The translations under genes were made by a program, and so were the position numbers. The notes below the pieces were generated by a model, which saw only the letters and a program-made list of their open reading frames with translations, did not search any database and was not told where the DNA came from. Below are positions 41,068 through 42,726 of a stretch of 42,726 nt of DNA, piece after piece. The stretch's first letter is position 1, and each line of letters begins with the position of its first letter. The stretch is taken from positions 1-42,726 of the forward strand of contig NZ_ONDD01000021.1 of the NCBI RefSeq assembly GCF_900316465.1. Reading direction: 5' to 3'. This DNA is from an uncultured Fibrobacter sp. GTDB lineage: Bacteria > Fibrobacterota > Fibrobacteria > Fibrobacterales > Fibrobacteraceae.

Positions 41068-41687
41068 TAGCGGCCTCCTTCCAGTTCGGCGAGAGCTGCC
41101 TGGGAGATGACGACGTTGTTAGCGCGAACGATGTCGTAAGTGTTGACATCGGCAACGCGTGCGCAACGGCACCAAGGAATGTTGTTAGAAGAGAGGTAAA
41201 GGTTCTTGTCAGCTTCGCTCACGAGGAAGAGAGCGTTGCGCTGTTCGAGACCGGCCTTGTTGAGGACGGCGAGGAGATCCTTAGTCTTCGGGGCGTTGAA
41301 AGCGAGAGCTTCGAACACCTGCACCTTGCCTTCGGCAGCCTTAGCAGCGAGAGCAGAGCGGAAAGCGATCTTCTTGACCTTCTTGTTCACCTTTTCAAAG
41401 TAGTCATGGGACTTCGGACCATGAGCCTTGGCACCACGAACCCACACGGCAGAGGTGTTCTGACCGGAACGAGCGCGGCCGGTACCCTTCTGCTTCCAGG
41501 GCTTCTGACCACCACCGCTAACGGCGGACTTGTTCTTGGTCTGGGCAGTGCCCTGACGGTTGTTGTTCAGGATAGCCTTGATGTGCAAGTACATGCAGAC
41601 CTTGTTGACTTCCTGATCGAACATGGCCGGGAGCTGAATATCATTCTTGAAATCGCCAGTAGCGGCGAAAAGCTTTGCTGTAGCCAT
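41067..41687 (-). CDS. rplD: 50S ribosomal protein L4
   Basis: The 206-residue protein contains the tunnel loop GGGQKPWKQKGTGRARSGQN, diagnostic of L4. In E. coli L4 represses its own S10 operon; the leader where it would act is outside this operon start, so this cannot be judged here. One-base overlaps join it to rplC and rplW. Confidence 0.98.
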   Translation of the reverse strand: MATAKLFAATGDFKNDIQLPAMFDQEVNKVCMYLHIKAILNNNRQGTAQTKNKSAVSGGGQKPWKQKGTGRARSGQNTSAVWVRGAKAHGPKSHDYFEKVNKKVKKIAFRSALAAKAAEGKVQVFEALAFNAPKTKDLLAVLNKAGLEQRNALFLVSEADKNLYLSSNNIPWCRCARVADVNTYDIVRANNVVISQAALAELEGGR

Positions 41688-42304
41688 TAGTCTTTCCTCA
41701 CCACGATGATGCTGTTCTTTGCACCGGGAACTGCGCCGCGGACAAAGATCAGGTTGCGGTCGCCGTCAACCTTGACGACCTGGAGGTGCTTCACGGTCAC
41801 TTTCTTGTTACCGAACTGACCGGCCATACGCTTGCCCGGGAAAACGCGACCCGGATAAGAGTGAGCGGACGTACCACCCGGTTCGCGCATGTTGTGCGTA
41901 CCGTGAGAACGAGGACCGCTGTGGAAGTTATGGCGCTTGATGGTACCGGAGAAGCCGTGACCCTTGGAGAGGCCAGAGACGTTCACCGTCTTCACATCGG
42001 CGAAGTCAGCTGCACCGAATTCCTTGCCAACCGGCCAGGCTTCGAGATCAGCGACATCGAATTCAGCGAGGTGTTCACGAACAGCAACGTCAGCCTTCTT
42101 GAAGTGGCCGATTTCTGCCTTGTTGGCACGCTGTTCTTTCTTGAGACCAAAGCCGATCTGGACAGCAGTGTAGCCGTCCTTCTCTTCTGTCTTATGGCAA
42201 ACGACCACGCACGGACCGGCTTCGAGAACCGTTACAGGAACGCGTTCGCCCTGTTCCGTGAACACTTGGGTCATTCCCAATTTCTTTGCGAGAATACCGT
42301 TCAT
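41687..42304 (-). CDS. rplC: 50S ribosomal protein L3
   Basis: The 205-residue protein starts MNGILAKKLGMTQVFTEQGE. It has the central loop GGTSAHSYPGRVFPGKRMAG that reaches the peptidyl-transferase centre. It lies 5 bases after rpsJ and overlaps rplD by one base. Confidence 0.98.
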   Translation of the reverse strand: MNGILAKKLGMTQVFTEQGERVPVTVLEAGPCVVVCHKTEEKDGYTAVQIGFGLKKEQRANKAEIGHFKKADVAVREHLAEFDVADLEAWPVGKEFGAADFADVKTVNVSGLSKGHGFSGTIKRHNFHSGPRSHGTHNMREPGGTSAHSYPGRVFPGKRMAGQFGNKKVTVKHLQVVKVDGDRNLIFVRGAVPGAKNSIIVVRKD

Positions 42305-42309
42305 TGTTA

Positions 42310-42618
42310 TTAAACCTTAATTTCGACTTCAACGCCTGCCGGCAAGTCAAGTTTCATGAGGGAATCAACAGTCTGCGGCGTAGCATCAAGGATGTCGATA
42401 AGACGCTTGTGCGTACGGGATTCGAACTGTTCACGGGAAGTCTTGTCGATATGCGGAGAGCGAATCACCGTATACTTCTGGATCTTCGTCGGAAGAGGGA
42501 TGGGGCCGGCAATGCGTGCCCCAGTGTTCTTAGCTGTATTCACGATGTCTTGAGCGGAGCGGTCGATCATACGATGATCGAAGCTCTTCAAGCGAATACG
42601 AATGCGTTCACCAGCCAT
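42310..42618 (-). CDS. rpsJ: 30S ribosomal protein S10
   Basis: The 102-residue protein starts MAGERIRIRLKSFDHRMIDR and ends in a VEVEIKV strand. It is a standard S10 (NusE), which also works in transcription antitermination. It follows tuf by only 9 bases without a promoter, so the str-type and S10-type operons are joined. Confidence 0.98.
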   Translation of the reverse strand: MAGERIRIRLKSFDHRMIDRSAQDIVNTAKNTGARIAGPIPLPTKIQKYTVIRSPHIDKTSREQFESRTHKRLIDILDATPQTVDSLMKLDLPAGVEVEIKV

Positions 42619-42627
42619 GATAATTCC

Positions 42628-42726
42628 TTACTTGATGATTTCGGTTACGGAGCCAGCGCCAACGGTACGGCCACCTTCGCGGATTGCGAAGCGGAGCTGC
42701 TTTTCCATTGCCACCGGGGCGATCAG
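42628..42726 (-). CDS. tuf: Elongation factor Tu, C-terminal fragment (cut by window edge)
   Basis: The last 32 residues end REGGRTVGAGSVTEIIK, the C-terminus of domain 3 of EF-Tu. The rest lies beyond the window. It is directly upstream of rpsJ, the tufA position, and is a second copy besides that at 1-99. Exactly 99 bases including the stop are present. Confidence 0.97.
   Translation of the reverse strand: MIAPVAMEKQLRFAIREGGRTVGAGSVTEIIK

Overview
The window reads as chromosomal DNA of a Fibrobacter-like bacterium (phylum Fibrobacterota). The assignment is inference from: a secreted family 1 pectate lyase with poly-serine linkers and a type IX-secretion-like C-terminal domain; many small outer-membrane lipoproteins and beta-barrels without clear relatives elsewhere; and thrombospondin-type-3 repeats on a secreted peptidase-like protein. 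Most genes lie on the minus strand. The first and last 99 bases are the 5' and 3' ends of two tuf (EF-Tu) genes, so this looks like a contig bounded by a duplicated gene.

Layout. 1-405: tRNA-Thr(TGT), tRNA-Tyr(GTA), tRNA-Thr(GGT) and tuf, a tufB-type operon. 638-2072: a lipoprotein gene divergent from a hot-dog thioesterase. 2155-7684: a minus-strand run of six envelope genes (two paralogous lipoproteins, a beta-barrel, a coiled-coil membrane protein, a lipoprotein with a possible carbohydrate-binding domain, and a 643-residue lipoprotein built of disulfide-hairpin modules with collagen-like Gly-X-Y joints). 7880-9166: rarA. 9229-11910: an AT-rich patch holding a broken papain-like/TSP3 secreted protein gene (frameshift at a T7 tract in the signal peptide and another near its 3' end) and a small secreted protein. 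11915-13346: a barrel-like ORF without signal peptide and a lipoprotein. 13485-18357: htpX, lemA, yggS, lon. 18438-20198: pectate lyase. 20416-23709: tRNA-Leu, tig, clpP, clpX. 23817-29680: polysaccharide assembly genes (acyltransferase and flippase on plus; Wza-, Wzz- and Wzy-like on minus) without glycosyltransferases. 29835-42726: one continuous ribosomal-protein superoperon (end of tuf, then S10, spc and alpha operon genes to rplQ), lacking adk, map and rpsD at their usual places.

How the genes work together. Lon, ClpXP, trigger factor and HtpX/LemA form a protein-quality-control neighbourhood beside the translation genes. The Wza/Wzz/Wzy/Wzx/acyltransferase set would build and export a surface glycan. 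The six-gene envelope operon is the best candidate for an undescribed system: its products would put a long, disulfide-rich, collagen-jointed stalk on the cell surface together with a barrel and small lipoproteins. No CRISPR array, insertion sequence or prophage was seen. No gene-free stretch exceeds 300 bases.
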